A stretch of 21,628 nucleotides of DNA from Fomitopsis serialis (taxonomy: Eukaryota; Basidiomycota; Agaricomycetes; Polyporales; Fomitopsidaceae): contig NW_025955538.1 of the NCBI RefSeq assembly GCF_022376445.1, forward strand, positions 1 through 21,628, in the 5' to 3' direction. Shown one piece after another: positions 10,558 through 20,704 of this stretch; position 1 is the stretch's first letter; the number at the start of each line of letters is the position of its first letter. Made by a program: the position numbers and the translations under genes. Under the pieces are notes generated by a model. It was given only the letters and a program-made list of their open reading frames with translations, ran no database searches and was not told the DNA's origin.

Positions 10558-12124
10558 TCATTCGGCTGAAACTGAATACATATCACATCAGCACGATCCC
10601 TGTATCCATCGTAGCGTGAATACGCAAGAGTACGCACTGCTCTTAGCAAATGCCATCTGCTGGTTGCTGATGTCCCACACGCTGTAGTACTGCTTAAGCA
10701 GGCTCCCGCCGACCAAGTTCAGGCCGTCAAGAGCGTTGATCATCGTCTGGCAGAGGGTCGGCTCCGCCTCGAACGGCCCAACGTTGAATTCATTGCTCGA
10801 GATCGTCAGGTTGAACGGCGTGCCAGAGGTGTCCGTGAACGTGAAGTCGATCCGGGCAGGAAGCTGGTCGATCTTGTCGCATGAGATTCCGTAAGTTCCC
10901 GGTTCGGGCTCGTAGGGCTGAATGTCGGGTGAGATCAACGCGTAAATCGACTGCATGACACAATCAGTCATTCGTCATGGTGGTATGAAGAGTTGCGACG
11001 GACCTCAACGACCTCAGCGCTGTCGAAGTAGACGTTGGGAGTTCCGCTGTCGAAGGTAAAGGTACGAGTCTGGTTGATGGCCGAGATCGTCTGGCCATTG
11101 ACATAGACGGTAGGAGAATCGAGTGCCCATTTTTCTTGCTTTTCAGAAGACAGCGGAGCATACGTCAAGTCTCCCGTGTACTTTGTTGGGTCGATGCCTC
11201 CAATTGTCAGCTCCGCATTGCCGACAGATTTCGGTGTCAGGTACAGGCCAAATTGGGCTGTAGGATACGGCGTGTGAAGCAGAGGATAGACGGATGTCAT
11301 ATGGAGTAATTACTAACCTTCGTAGCCTTGGTCCACAAGACCTTGCCAGAATCCCGTCACGATAGGCCCCATACCTGTCGTGGCCGAAGTTCAAAATGTG
11401 CAAATGTTGAAGGCAAAGGTCGTACCTTGTATGCCAGAGTTCGGGTCGGCGTCGAAGGCTTGGGTCTGATTGATGATTGTGTACAACGGAACATTAGGAG
11501 TGCTGATGCCCCCGACTGTCACGGTATCACGGCCCACGCGAAGCCACAACACATATTCATCCTCATATTGCAACGTGTCCACGCCGATACCGGTAATGAA
11601 AGTGATGTTGGATATGTCGTCGCTTCCCACGTATGTGGAACTCAGAGACGTGTTGACCTTCGGCTGGTTAGCACAAGGGGCACCACATTCGGTACCTGGG
11701 ACGGGGTCAAAATCGCGAAACCTCGATACAAAGGAATCCTACTAGTAAACTCAAGGGTGAAGCTTCCGGTGTCGAAAATCACGCTGACGTTTTGCGGTGG
11801 TGTACCAACTATAGGCAAGTCAGCACACATCATCTTGAACGTCTACTGAACGGACCTTGGATGTCACCGTACCACCTACAAGGACACTCAGTTTTCGATG
11901 AGCAAGTTGGTATAGAACTGAACTCACTGAAGGTCGGTTCCGTTGTAGTAATCGTCGAGAGCAATGTTAGTTGACACGCCGGCCCTCTTTCGGAAAGACG
12001 AGATATGACCCTTGGCCACTTTCCGAGCAGATAGGGAAATCGGATGCACGTCCCTCGCAAGCTGCGGTATTGCCCTAGTAGACACGGCTATGAGACAGAG
12101 AATCAATATCGGGGAGGCAAACAT
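10558..12124 (-). CDS. Secreted A1-family aspartic protease, copy 1 (8 exons, 396 aa)
   Basis: A pepsin-like endopeptidase made as a zymogen and secreted. Exons in reading order: 12124-11928, 11875-11856, 11808-11743, 11695-11426, 11374-11318, 11257-11004, 10950-10638 and 10571-10558; 1191 nt in frame, introns 47-66 bp. An N-terminal signal peptide (about residues 1-18) is followed by a propeptide ending FRKR, a Kex2-type site near residue 47. The first catalytic motif is FDTGS, just after VGTPPQN; the second is FDSGT. Cysteine pairs TECGAPC and the later SCDK...LC fit family disulfides. The flap reads ITFITG, so Phe sits where pepsins have Tyr. Asn-X-Ser/Thr sites are present (for example NGT and NLT). 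A 20-nt exon 2 encodes WYGDIQ. The last exon is 14 nt and gives a short SAE terminus, shared with copy 2. A TATA box lies 50-55 bp upstream of the ATG. Confidence 0.9.
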
Positions 12125-12347
12125 CTTCGCTCGCAGTTACCGAGTACCCTCCATCAATGCTCACCATCCATCCATTATAAGTACCTCGGTTTTTGAGCAC
12201 CAGCGCTGATGCGGCATCGGAAGAGAGCTAGCCCTATGAGTGAAACACCAGAGGGATATCCAGTCTTGACAGAAATAGCAACACATTCAAGATGCATCTC
12301 TCCATATGGCCTATGGAGACTCTGCGCAGAGACGCTTCGGGCAGAAG
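12125..12347 (-). promoter_or_regulatory. Protease copy 1 promoter with blocks shared with copy 2
   Basis: Reading on the minus strand, several blocks recur in the same order before protease copy 2: CTTCTGCCCGAAGCGTC (12347-12331), CCATATGGA (12309-12301), TCAGCGCTGGTGCTCAA (12209-12193), GGTACTTATAA, and a GATGGAG...GGGTACTCGG...CTGCGAG stretch close to the ATG. The spacing differs by only 6-20 bp. The duplication therefore included at least 220 bp of upstream sequence. Confidence 0.6.
12174..12179 (-). promoter_or_regulatory. TATA box of protease copy 1
   Basis: On the minus strand the sequence reads GGTACTTATAAT, with TATAAT at 12179-12174, about 50-55 bp upstream of the start codon. The same GGTACTTATAA string precedes protease copy 2 at almost the same distance, which supports function or shared descent. 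Confidence 0.6.
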
Positions 12348-13663
12348 CGGCCTTCGTACAAAGGCCGAGGACAGTACCACATGCTTGATACTTCCACTGC
12401 GAACTCGTGCCGAGTCCCGATCCTGATGTGAGCAAGCACGTACGGTTGCAAGCTCATGCGTTCACAAGAGAGGTCTTGCGAACCGGCGCAGGGCTCTACG
12501 CATTACAATAAGCCTCAGGCAGTCACCCATGTCCAGACGCAAGAGAGACCGATCAAGTCAACAACGTGCGAAACTCGCACTGATGCCATGCAAGCCGTGG
12601 TGAGACCAGACATGCAAGCGCGGCATTGCTGCAGTCTTGAGGGCGTCCGGGACGGCCACTCATGTCATTGAGTAGTTGATATGGGCCGCGCCATGACTCA
12701 CGGTCGCAGGATGCATCATGGATGTAGTAAAGCAGCTGACTGTCAAGAAAACTATGGACTCACGGGACACTTTAACTCAGGCAGTTTGCCTCGAAGGCCA
12801 GGTTTGATTGAAAATCCACCAGAATGGCCCGCGACCGGCCATTGTTGGAGGTGAGGACGAGCAATGCAGAGTGCTTCCTACCGGATGTCATCCTAGCGTG
12901 ACCACCCGTGAGCACAAGTTGAGAAGCAAAAGTTGAGAAGATATGAGCACCTGGGTTGTGGTGTATGGTGCGTTCCGAGGTCGTAGACTATGAGCCAATA
13001 AAAGGAAGACCTGCATCGCATAGCTCGCCGTTCAGAACGCCCTCAAACATGCGTCCCTCAAACATGCGTCCCTCAACGTGCAAACTCACCAGAATGCCTC
13101 AAGGATTGTTTCGCGCCACGAGCGTATTCTTCACCAAGTAAGTAGACAGGTGGGCTCATACTGGCCATGATGCATATGGATGTTGGAAACGGATACGATT
13201 CGGCCATGTTACTGGCCTCGCATTCGCTCAATGTATCTATCTGGATTACCACGCGCACAGTGTTCATCAGCCCAAAATGATGTTGCTGCAGACATACCAT
13301 GTGGCATTGCGTCGTCTCAGCGTGCGAGTACTAACACGCAACACAGCTCAGCAAGATTGTCGAGTTGGCACGTATTCCGGAGGTGCGCACATCTCTTGCT
13401 GTTCGTGATTTAGACAAATAGCCAGCAGTTGTGCCAACAGTGCTAGAACGGAACGCGGATGCAGACGGTAGAGGAAGAGAATGTCGCGCCGGCCAAGAGT
13501 CGCGGCTGCGCCGACTTCGACGCGACCGGTCACAGATATGCGTGACCGAGCGCGTCAGTGGCGGGTGACACTGTGACAGCACGCGTCGACCATCGCGGAA
13601 GCCACACCAGAGTCTACCTGCGTATTACGTCCGCACTCTTTCCCTTTCTCTGCTCCCTTGCTC
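12348..13663. other. Intergenic region before the cohesin loader gene
   Basis: About 1.3 kb between two divergently transcribed genes. I recognise no protein in the short frames (for example 12456-12671, plus). Small repeats are present: AAGTTGAGAAG twice near 12917-12940, and a 15-bp unit, TCCCTCAAACATGCG, repeated with decay at about 13038-13080. An ACGCGT hexamer lies at 13581-13586. The last 60 bases are pyrimidine-rich, as expected for a fungal 5' leader. Confidence 0.5.
13581..13586. promoter_or_regulatory. ACGCGT (MCB-like) hexamer upstream of the cohesin loader
   Basis: A palindromic ACGCGT lies about 78 bp before the MAU2 start codon. In yeasts this hexamer is the MluI cell-cycle box bound by MBF at G1/S. 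The same hexamer also occurs inside coding sequence of this window, so chance is a real possibility. Confidence 0.25.
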
Positions 13664-16430
13664 ATGGCGAACGATAAACCACGCGCATCAAAGAGACGCA
13701 AGGTAGAGCTAAAGCCCTCCGCTGAAGCTCAGAGCGCAGAAGCATCGGCCACATTTCTCAGGCCGCTCCCTCCCGCCGTGCTTCTCATATCTCTCCCCGC
13801 GCTATTGGCTCACCCTCCAAATCACAAATACTATATTCCGTCTCTAGTGCTCTCTCTTACCGCTCTGAGGAAGTGCTTGACTTTGTCTGGGCTGTCACCG
13901 GAGATCGAGTGCCGTGCTTGGACTGGCCTGGCGGAGATTGGCATGAAGGTTATCAGCGGTGGACTAAGCCAGAGTGAAGACTGCCCGTGGGCTCTAGGGA
14001 TTGAAACTGAGGTGCGGTTGTGGCGATATATAGGCTTGAGCGACTGACTGATGGTATCACAGGTAGAGAAGGCTATAAGCAAAGGCGTGAGTACTTGCTT
14101 TCCCAGTCGCTTTCAAGCTGCAGAGGTGGACTGTATGCACTTTTGGTCCTCCCTATGCGTTATGAATGTGCATATATGCGAGATATTGATTCTGATTCTA
14201 ACTTTTCAATCAGTCTATCATCGCACAGAAGGTACGCTGTTCATATATGTTGTGGCCCTGGTGTCGCTCACGCATCGAGTAGCATCCATCTCTCCGTCCA
14301 TACAAACTGCATCTTTCCCTACTCCAGGTGCAGCTCTCGCAATGGCAACACAAATCTAAATTTGCCCGCACTCAGCTTCGGAAGCTCTTCACCTCCTTCC
14401 TGCCCAGCGATCCACCTCATGCTATCTATTCCGTCCATCTCGCATACATCAATCTCCTCCTTACTCCTTCATCGACCAGCACACCCAGTTCGTCATCCGC
14501 GCCGCCATCCACACCAGTCGCTAGTCCGCAGGACATACACGCGGCGTTGAGTGCAGTTGAGGCTCTCGCGGGCGTGGCCCATGGCAAAGGTCACAAAGGC
14601 ATGGTTCTCCTCTCGCGCGTACTCCGCCTCCGCATCCTCGTCGCTGCGAACATGTGGGCCGACGTGCCGGAAGCACTCCAGGCAGCGGAGAAGGCACTGG
14701 GACTGTCCTATCAAGCTGCAGCCACGCCGAAGCCTCGTAAGCCTGGAGAACAAGACGAGTTCATCACATTCGAAGACACCTTCGAATCGGCCATGGTGGT
14801 GCACTTGCTCATGATGGCCGTGATTTTCTACACGCACGTAGGGAATGCAGCGGAAGCGTCGCCGAGGCTGTCTCATCTACATGCGCTGATGGATTCGGGC
14901 GTCCTGGATAAATTCCCCGATGGCATGGTCGAGGTGCGTGCAAAAATGCCACTCGGCAACGATGCTTACGATTGGCGGGTCGCGTATACACGCGTCTCAT
15001 TGCCGCATTGTCGCATCTATCTATCTAACCTGAACGTTGTTCTAACGTTTCCCTCACAGATTCCCCTGCCGAAGTCTGCCCCCGTCGTCCTACAAGTGAC
15101 ACACCCACGCATTCTGTTCCTCCTCACCTTCCTCGTGAGCGCGACTTCTAAGCGCGACGCAGTCGGGCGGAAGCCGAAGCGCAAGGTCTTTGCCCAAGCA
15201 GGTCTAGACGCATGGGACAATCATCACAATAGTGAGATTTCTTGTGAGTAACCCGTTTATGAGTCAGGACCTGGTCTTATTCCCGTATCACAGTTGCTCT
15301 ATGGGCAGGTATCGGCGATGTAGAGGAGGTTGAGCAGCGCTTGGCCAGAATCCGAGCAGACCTTTTGTGCGAGATAATTGCTGTATGTATGGTGTTGTTA
15401 CATTGAGCCAGGGAAGCTCTACTGATTACCAAGCAGCTCTCAATCATGCGTAGTGAATTTGACTCCGCGAAAGAGGTTTGTTTCATTCTTCGATTGTCGA
15501 ATGTCGACTTAACATTACGCGCTGCAGAACCTCAACATCCTTATCGCGCACACCCGCACCTACGACATCTTCCCTCTCTTCGCCGCTCGCATAGCGCTCC
15601 ATCATGGCCACCTCGCACACGCTCTTGGTCAAGTCGCACGCGCCTCCCAATGCTATCAGGCCGCCGCCAGCCACTCCGAGCCCGGTAGTTTCGTGCACGT
15701 AGCCGCTCGCGCGAGCGGTTTCGCGCTCCGGCTCGGACTGAAGCAGCGTGAGCGTGGCGCGCTGAACGAGGGTGAAGATGAGGACGCGCTTCCGTACGAC
15801 CGAGATATGGTGGACGAGGGTATGCACATCGCGCAGGCCTGCAAAGGCATGGGCGGCACGCTCGATGCGGTTGGACAAGTGCTGCTGGCGTGCTTGACGC
15901 CAGAAATCCTCGCGGCGAAGTGAGCATTTCATCTGTGTGATACATGTGCTGTACGGTCACTGACGGATTGCGTAGGCAACATCTGAAGAAAGCCCTGAAT
16001 CTGGCGACGGTGGCGCGGGACAACCACTTGCGAGCACTGATTCTCGCGTTGATCGCTTCGCATTACTTCCACACCGCGGGTGATCATGCCCTCGAGATGC
16101 TGCAGACATGCGAACAGCTTGCCGCGGGGCTGGGCGCGCCTGCCGATAGGTCGAAACCTGATCCAAGCTCCAAGGATGCGGTTGTGCCAGTAGGGAACGC
16201 ACCGTTGGGTTTGTGGGTGGGGGAGCGCTTCCTAGGTGCGCCGTTCTGCGGTCTTTGAGGCTGCCTAGCGGTCAAACTATATTGATGATCTCGCAGAGCT
16301 GTTTAGGAGAGCAGGGAAGGAAGCGCGTGTACAGAAGCAGCTGGCACACAACAATCAACTTTCCAAAGCAGTACAAGACCTTGCCCGTCGTGGGGCGGAA
16401 GGGCGACCCCCCTCAAAGAACACGTCTTAG
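13664..16430 (+). CDS. MAU2: Scc4/MAU2-type cohesin loading factor (10 exons, 712 aa)
   Basis: Scc4/MAU2 forms a complex with Scc2/NIPBL that loads cohesin on chromatin, and is itself built of TPR-like helical repeats. Exons: 13664-14011, 14063-14086, 14214-14231, 14283-14933, 15060-15243, 15294-15382, 15437-15475, 15528-15919, 15976-16235 and 16297-16430; 2139 nt in frame. A basic cluster, PRASKRRKVE, near residues 7-16 could be a nuclear signal. Alpha-helical repeats fill most of the chain, broken by a Ser/Pro/Thr-rich loop near 190-208. The segments IAHTRTYDIFPLFAARIAL (about 455-473), NHLRALILALIASHYFHTAG (from about 591) and GNAPLGLWVGERF before the last intron match the C-terminal part of fungal loader proteins as I know them. 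Length fits fungal members (about 600-750). Introns are 50-61 bp except 127 and 126 bp for introns 2 and 4. Exons 2 and 3 are only 24 and 18 nt. The family call rests on recalled motifs, not on an alignment. Confidence 0.85.
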
Positions 16431-17111
16431 CCTAATAGCTTTGTCGCGGAATCTGCTGTCTGTCGTATCATATCCCGCATTGTAATCACCAGCACGCACA
16501 ACTCTCCATGGATCTTTCGCCGTAGTCATCGTTCACCCCTGCTCTCGCGCTGTGTATATTGCTACTATGCTAGTTATGTTATCGTTATTCGCATTCATAC
16601 CTGTATCTGTATCTCGCAGTCGTCTGGAATTTTGATGCACTGACAAGACCTGTTCAGTCGGTTGAGTGACGAGCTGCAACTTAACGACCCTTGTAAGTAC
16701 CAACGTTATACTGTACACTGGCAGTTAAGTAGATCGATCACGTGGCTTACTGCGAAGACGTGCTGTCGCCACAACTTTCAGCGTCTCGACTCTCCATGCA
16801 CTCTTCTACTTGTCTTTCTTGTCTGCGGGTGGTCCAACGCACTAGTGCTGACTGTGTATGCAACTCATGTTTGAAGCCTTGATGTTCTCGCGGAGGCTGG
16901 CATCTCTACGCAAGCCACATGTCCGCCGCCGACGCCTGCAGAACAGCGCCTTCAGTTTGGAACAAAACACACGGGCACGACGGTCTTCTCAGCCTGGACA
17001 AACGCCTTTTAGTCCCGTGAATCAGGCTTTATCTACCTAGTTGCAGACAGACTGGTCCCTCGCTCTCGCTATTCGCCCGCCTGTACTCTCCCGCTCCGAG
17101 TCGACTCCGCT
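16431..17111. other. Intergenic region between cohesin loader and tetraspanin
   Basis: No protein family recognised in the short frames here. It holds the 3' end of the loader gene and the tetraspanin promoter. A CACGTG hexamer (E-box-like) lies near 16739. The 60 bases before the tetraspanin ATG are pyrimidine-rich. Confidence 0.5.
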
Positions 17112-18411
17112 ATGTACAACGAATCTCAAGGAGGCGTTCACCTGGAGCCGCCGAAGTTTCCGCTCCCCTCGCGCTCAACTTCGTCTATACTCTCCCAGGA
17201 TGGGTTGACTTCCAGCACGGATACGCACGATAAGCGTGTGTCGCTCACCGTGAACTACCTACCAGCGAAGTTTTCAACAACCCTCCTTTCTGAGGGCCCG
17301 AAACGACGAAAGGTGTGGAGAAACAGCGACAGTCCGTTGCCAAAGCAGGGCGGTGGACGCGAAGCATTTAGGCGAAACGAAGCGCGTATGCCAGGGGAGG
17401 ACGACGAAGACCTTGACGGCGTCGAGTTCGACCACCATACCATCGGGCACCTTAAACCTAAGCAACGGTGGAATCGATTCAAATGGACGCTCTTTGTTTC
17501 GAATGTCATTGTGAGTGCTGATTGTCACATTGAGCTTCACTCGTTGACTCCCCGCAGTTCACAATCTATTGCGTTGCTACCCTGGTCGTCTGCCTCTTGA
17601 TCTGGTTCGACGTCTGGGAGCACGCGGATATTATCCGCGTAGGCAACCAGCCAGAATTGATCGTATCGACATGTGCCGCAGCCCTGGGCATACTCACAGC
17701 CCTCGTCGGGTGGTCTGGCATCCTGCTGAACAACCGCGCGTTCCTATCAGTATACTGCACCCTGCTTTGGGCTATCTTCGCACTCCTCGTGACGCCGGGT
17801 TATATCGCATACAAGCGACGCGCATTCAACCTCGAGGGCAAGATCAACCAGCAGTGGTCGCAACAGCTCGGGCTCGACGGACGAGTGCGCATCCAGAATC
17901 AGCTCCACTGCTGCGGCTACTTCAGTCCCTTCGTGGAGGCTACCGCTAGCGCGACGTGCTATGCACGTAGCGTTCTCCCCGGGTGCAAGGCGCCGTACAT
18001 CAAATTCGAGCGGAAGATCCTCGAGTGGTGGTACACCGTCGTGTTCGCACTCGCGCCCGCGCAGATTGCGGTCATGACTGCTGGCCTCTTGTGCTCGAAT
18101 CACATTACGTACCGATTTGGGAAAGGCATGATGCCCAAGGCGTATCGCCTCGATTCGCGGAGTCTCGCTGTGATTATGGACAACTATGCAAGGTGAGCCG
18201 AATGCGCGAGTGTACGCAGGATGCTCATGTTGTCTCCTCCCATAGTCACTTGGCCGAGGAATATGGCACGGAAGTCGCGTCGGACATCGTGTCGAAGTCC
18301 CGTTCTAGCCTCAAGCTGGATGCGATGCCTACTGTCTCCTACACCCGTAGTAGGTCATCCTCGCTCTTCAATAGGGTTGACAGCTTCCTCGGGAGGGCAG
18401 CCCGCAAGTAG
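17112..18411 (+). CDS. TSP2: Tsp2-like tetraspanin (3 exons, 399 aa)
   Basis: Tetraspanins organise membrane microdomains; the Tsp2 type is characteristic of basidiomycetes. Exons: 17112-17510, 17558-18192 and 18246-18411 (1200 nt), with introns of 47 and 53 bp. A long cytosolic N-terminus of about 120 residues is rich in Ser and charged residues. Membrane helices fall near residues 127-150, 166-190, 195-217 and 291-313. Between helices 3 and 4 lies the large outer loop, with the hallmark Cys-Cys-Gly at 251-253, Cys267 and Pro-Gly-Cys at 274-276, enough for the two core disulfides. The cytosolic C-terminus (about 85 residues) is Ser/Arg-rich and may be phosphorylated. The ATG follows a pyrimidine-rich leader. 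Tetraspanins of ascomycetes (Pls1) act in host penetration; a role in this organism is unknown. Confidence 0.85.
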
Positions 18412-18878
18412 AATCATGGACTCCCACTTATCCATGCTCATTTCGCTCCGACCCTCGTGTATTGTCGCCAGTAGTCACCACACGACAGACTTGCGTATTT
18501 CCGTTTGTTCCATATTGTCTTCAGCAAGGTGACGTCTAACGGTTTGATAGACAAGGTACGAACCCATTATGCTTGCTTCTCCACATCCTGTGGCATCCGT
18601 TCTAGGGCACTTCCGGAACGGCCGCAACCCCGCGCTTGCCGCTTGCACTGCTGTGCCCCGCCTTCGGGATACGTGGCATCATTGCAATATGGGTTCGGCA
18701 TGTTGTAGCTTTTAGCGGTCTTTGACAGGTATTTGATGCGGCTAGACATGAGCAACTCCTCACGAGGCTCCCTACGCCGCTTTGTACTATGGATTGCAAC
18801 CGTACGTGCAAGGTCCGCACTCTCATGGTGGAGAATCGTTGTGCATACTGCACCATCCCCGACCACGTGTGTAGGCCC
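18412..18878. other. Intergenic region after the tetraspanin gene
   Basis: This holds the tetraspanin 3' end. The short frames present resemble nothing known. A CACGTG hexamer lies at about 18864, shortly before the promoter blocks of protease copy 2. Confidence 0.45.
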
Positions 18879-19122
18879 CTTCTTGCCCGAAGCGTCCTGC
18901 GAAGTCGCTGCGAAGTTGCGCATACCATATGGACAGAAGCTGCTCAACGCGCTGATATGCTTGGACCGTACAGCCTCCATTGATATGCATGTTTCAGCCA
19001 TGAGGAAAACTCGCTTTCGCGCTGCGGTGTGTCAGCCGCGGTGTTCAACGACATGGGTACTTATAAAGAACGGGCGACGAGTGTTGATGGAGCTCGAGGG
19101 TACCCGGCACCTGCGAGTGAAC
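18879..19122 (+). promoter_or_regulatory. Protease copy 2 promoter with blocks shared with copy 1
   Basis: Blocks matching the copy 1 promoter occur in the same order: CTTCTTGCCCGAAGCGTC (18879-18896), CCATATGGA (18925-18933), TCAGCCGCGGTGTTCAA (19032-19048), GGTACTTATAA (about 19057-19066) and GATGGAG...GGGTACCCGG...CTGCGAG just before the ATG. Sequence between the blocks is diverged, so the blocks are either the slowest-changing remains of the duplication or binding sites under selection. Confidence 0.6.
19062..19067 (+). promoter_or_regulatory. TATA box of protease copy 2
   Basis: TATAAA lies 56-61 bp upstream of the start codon, within a GGTACTTATAA string that also precedes protease copy 1. 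Confidence 0.65.
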
Positions 19123-20704
19123 ATGTTCACCTCTGCGATACTGACTCTCAGTCTTGTGGCCGTATCTGCTAGGGCAGTGCCGCAGCCTGTGACTCCGGAC
19201 GTGCAGCCGATCTCACTGTCTGCTCGCAAAGTGCCCAAGGGACATGTTTCGTCGCTCCGCAAGAGGGCTGGCGTCTCGGCCAATGTTGCTCTGGACGACT
19301 ACTTCAACGGGACCGATCTCCAGTGAGTTCCCTGGTAGAGCATTGTGCGCGATACTCAGTGTTCTTCCAGGTGGTACGGTGATATCCAGGGTTCGTCAAG
19401 TAGATGTCTATGACGAGTCACGACCAATGCAACTGACGGCTGCTGATTAGTAGGAACGCCACCACAAAACATCAGCGTGCTATTCGACACCGGAAGCTTT
19501 ACCCTCGAGGTGACTGGTAAGACTCCCTCTCTGTCTCATATCCGCAATCATTGACCTTGCACAGGTACGGAATGCGGCGAACCTTGTGCCAACCAGCCGA
19601 AGTTCGATACCTCCCAGAGCTCGACGTACGTAGGTAGCGATGACGTGACAACGCTTTCCTTTAGCACTGGTATCGGTGTGGACACTTTGCAATCCGAGGA
19701 CGAATATGTTCTGTGGCTCCGCGCAGGCCACGACACGGTGTCAGTTGGAGGGTTCAGCACACCCGACGTTGCGTTGAACACTATCATCAATCAAACGGAA
19801 GCCTTCGACGCCGACCCGATGGGCGGCATCCAAGGTGCGCTTCTCCCTCCATACGTTTACAGATTTCATGTGACATCGTCTGCGTTTGCAACAGGTATGG
19901 GGCCTGCGGCGATCGGCTTCTGGAAAGGACTTCAGGATCAGGGTATAAACGGTCAGTATTCTAAGACATAGCACATGTATGTTCCTGACTCTATAATGGA
20001 CTCGGCAGCGCTCTTTGGACTGTACCTATCCCCGAAGTCGGTCGGGAACGCGGAACTTACGATCGGAGGAATTGACTCATCGAAGTACACCGGAGATCTG
20101 ACTTACGTTCCGATATCTCCCACCAGTGATGGGTCCTGGGAACTCGACTCTCCCGCCGTCTATGTCAATGGCCAGACGGTATCTGCCATCAACACGGAAC
20201 GCACCTTCATCTTTGATAGCGGTACTCCAAACGTTTACTTCGATGACGCTGACGTCGTTGAGGTTGGTGACAGAGCTTCACATCCGAATGCCACGATGGC
20301 TGACGCATCGAGTCGTGCAGGCCATCTATGCGTTGATCTCACCCGACATCAAGCCCTACGACACCGAGCCTGGTACTTACGGGATCGCATGCGACAAGAT
20401 TGACCAGCTTCCTGCACAGATCGACTTCACGTTCATGGACACCTCTGGCACGCCGTTCAACCTGACGATCCCGAGCAGCGAATTCAACGTTGGGCCGTTC
20501 GAAGCTGAGCCGACGCTCTGCCAGACGATGATCAACGCTCTTGACGGCCTGGACTTGATCGGCGGGAGCCTGCTCAAGCAGTACTACAGCGTGTGGGACA
20601 TCAGCAACCAGCAGATGGCGTTTGCTAAGAGCAGTGAGTTTCCCTGACCCTATGGATGCACGAAGTTGTATTGATGGGGCATGGGTTCAGCTTCAGCCGA
20701 GTGA
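19123..20704 (+). CDS. Secreted A1-family aspartic protease, copy 2 (8 exons, 397 aa)
   Basis: Paralogue of the protease at 10558-12124, in the opposite orientation. Exons: 19123-19322, 19371-19390, 19451-19516, 19565-19834, 19895-19951, 20009-20262, 20321-20633 and 20691-20704; 1194 nt in frame, introns 48-60 bp. Signal peptide about 1-18, propeptide ending LRKR at 45-48 (Kex2-type). Catalytic motifs are FDTGS with Asp86 and FDSGT with Asp274. The flap region reads LSFSTG, again Phe at the pepsin Tyr position. Exons 2-8 have exactly the same lengths as in copy 1 (20, 66, 270, 57, 254, 313 and 14 nt); only exon 1 differs, by one codon. The exon 3 acceptor at 19450 was chosen because it gives VGTPPQN as in copy 1. 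Without the last splice the frame would stop at 20647 (SSEFP); splicing gives the SAE ending conserved in copy 1. Substrate unknown; nutrient proteolysis is the usual role. Confidence 0.9.

Noticed and set aside
13038..13080. Short tandem repeat of about 15 bp, roughly two and a half copies
   Set aside because: Too short and too few copies to indicate a CRISPR array, satellite or regulatory array.
19451..19453. Alternative exon 3 acceptor of protease copy 2 at TAG 19451-19453
   Set aside because: It keeps the frame but deletes the Val of VGTPPQN, which is present in copy 1 and typical of the family.
20263..20320. Alternative splice of protease copy 2 (donor at 20267, acceptor CGAG at 20312)
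   Set aside because: It would add three residues absent from copy 1; the GAG|GTTGGT to GTGCAG|GCC join matches copy 1 exactly.
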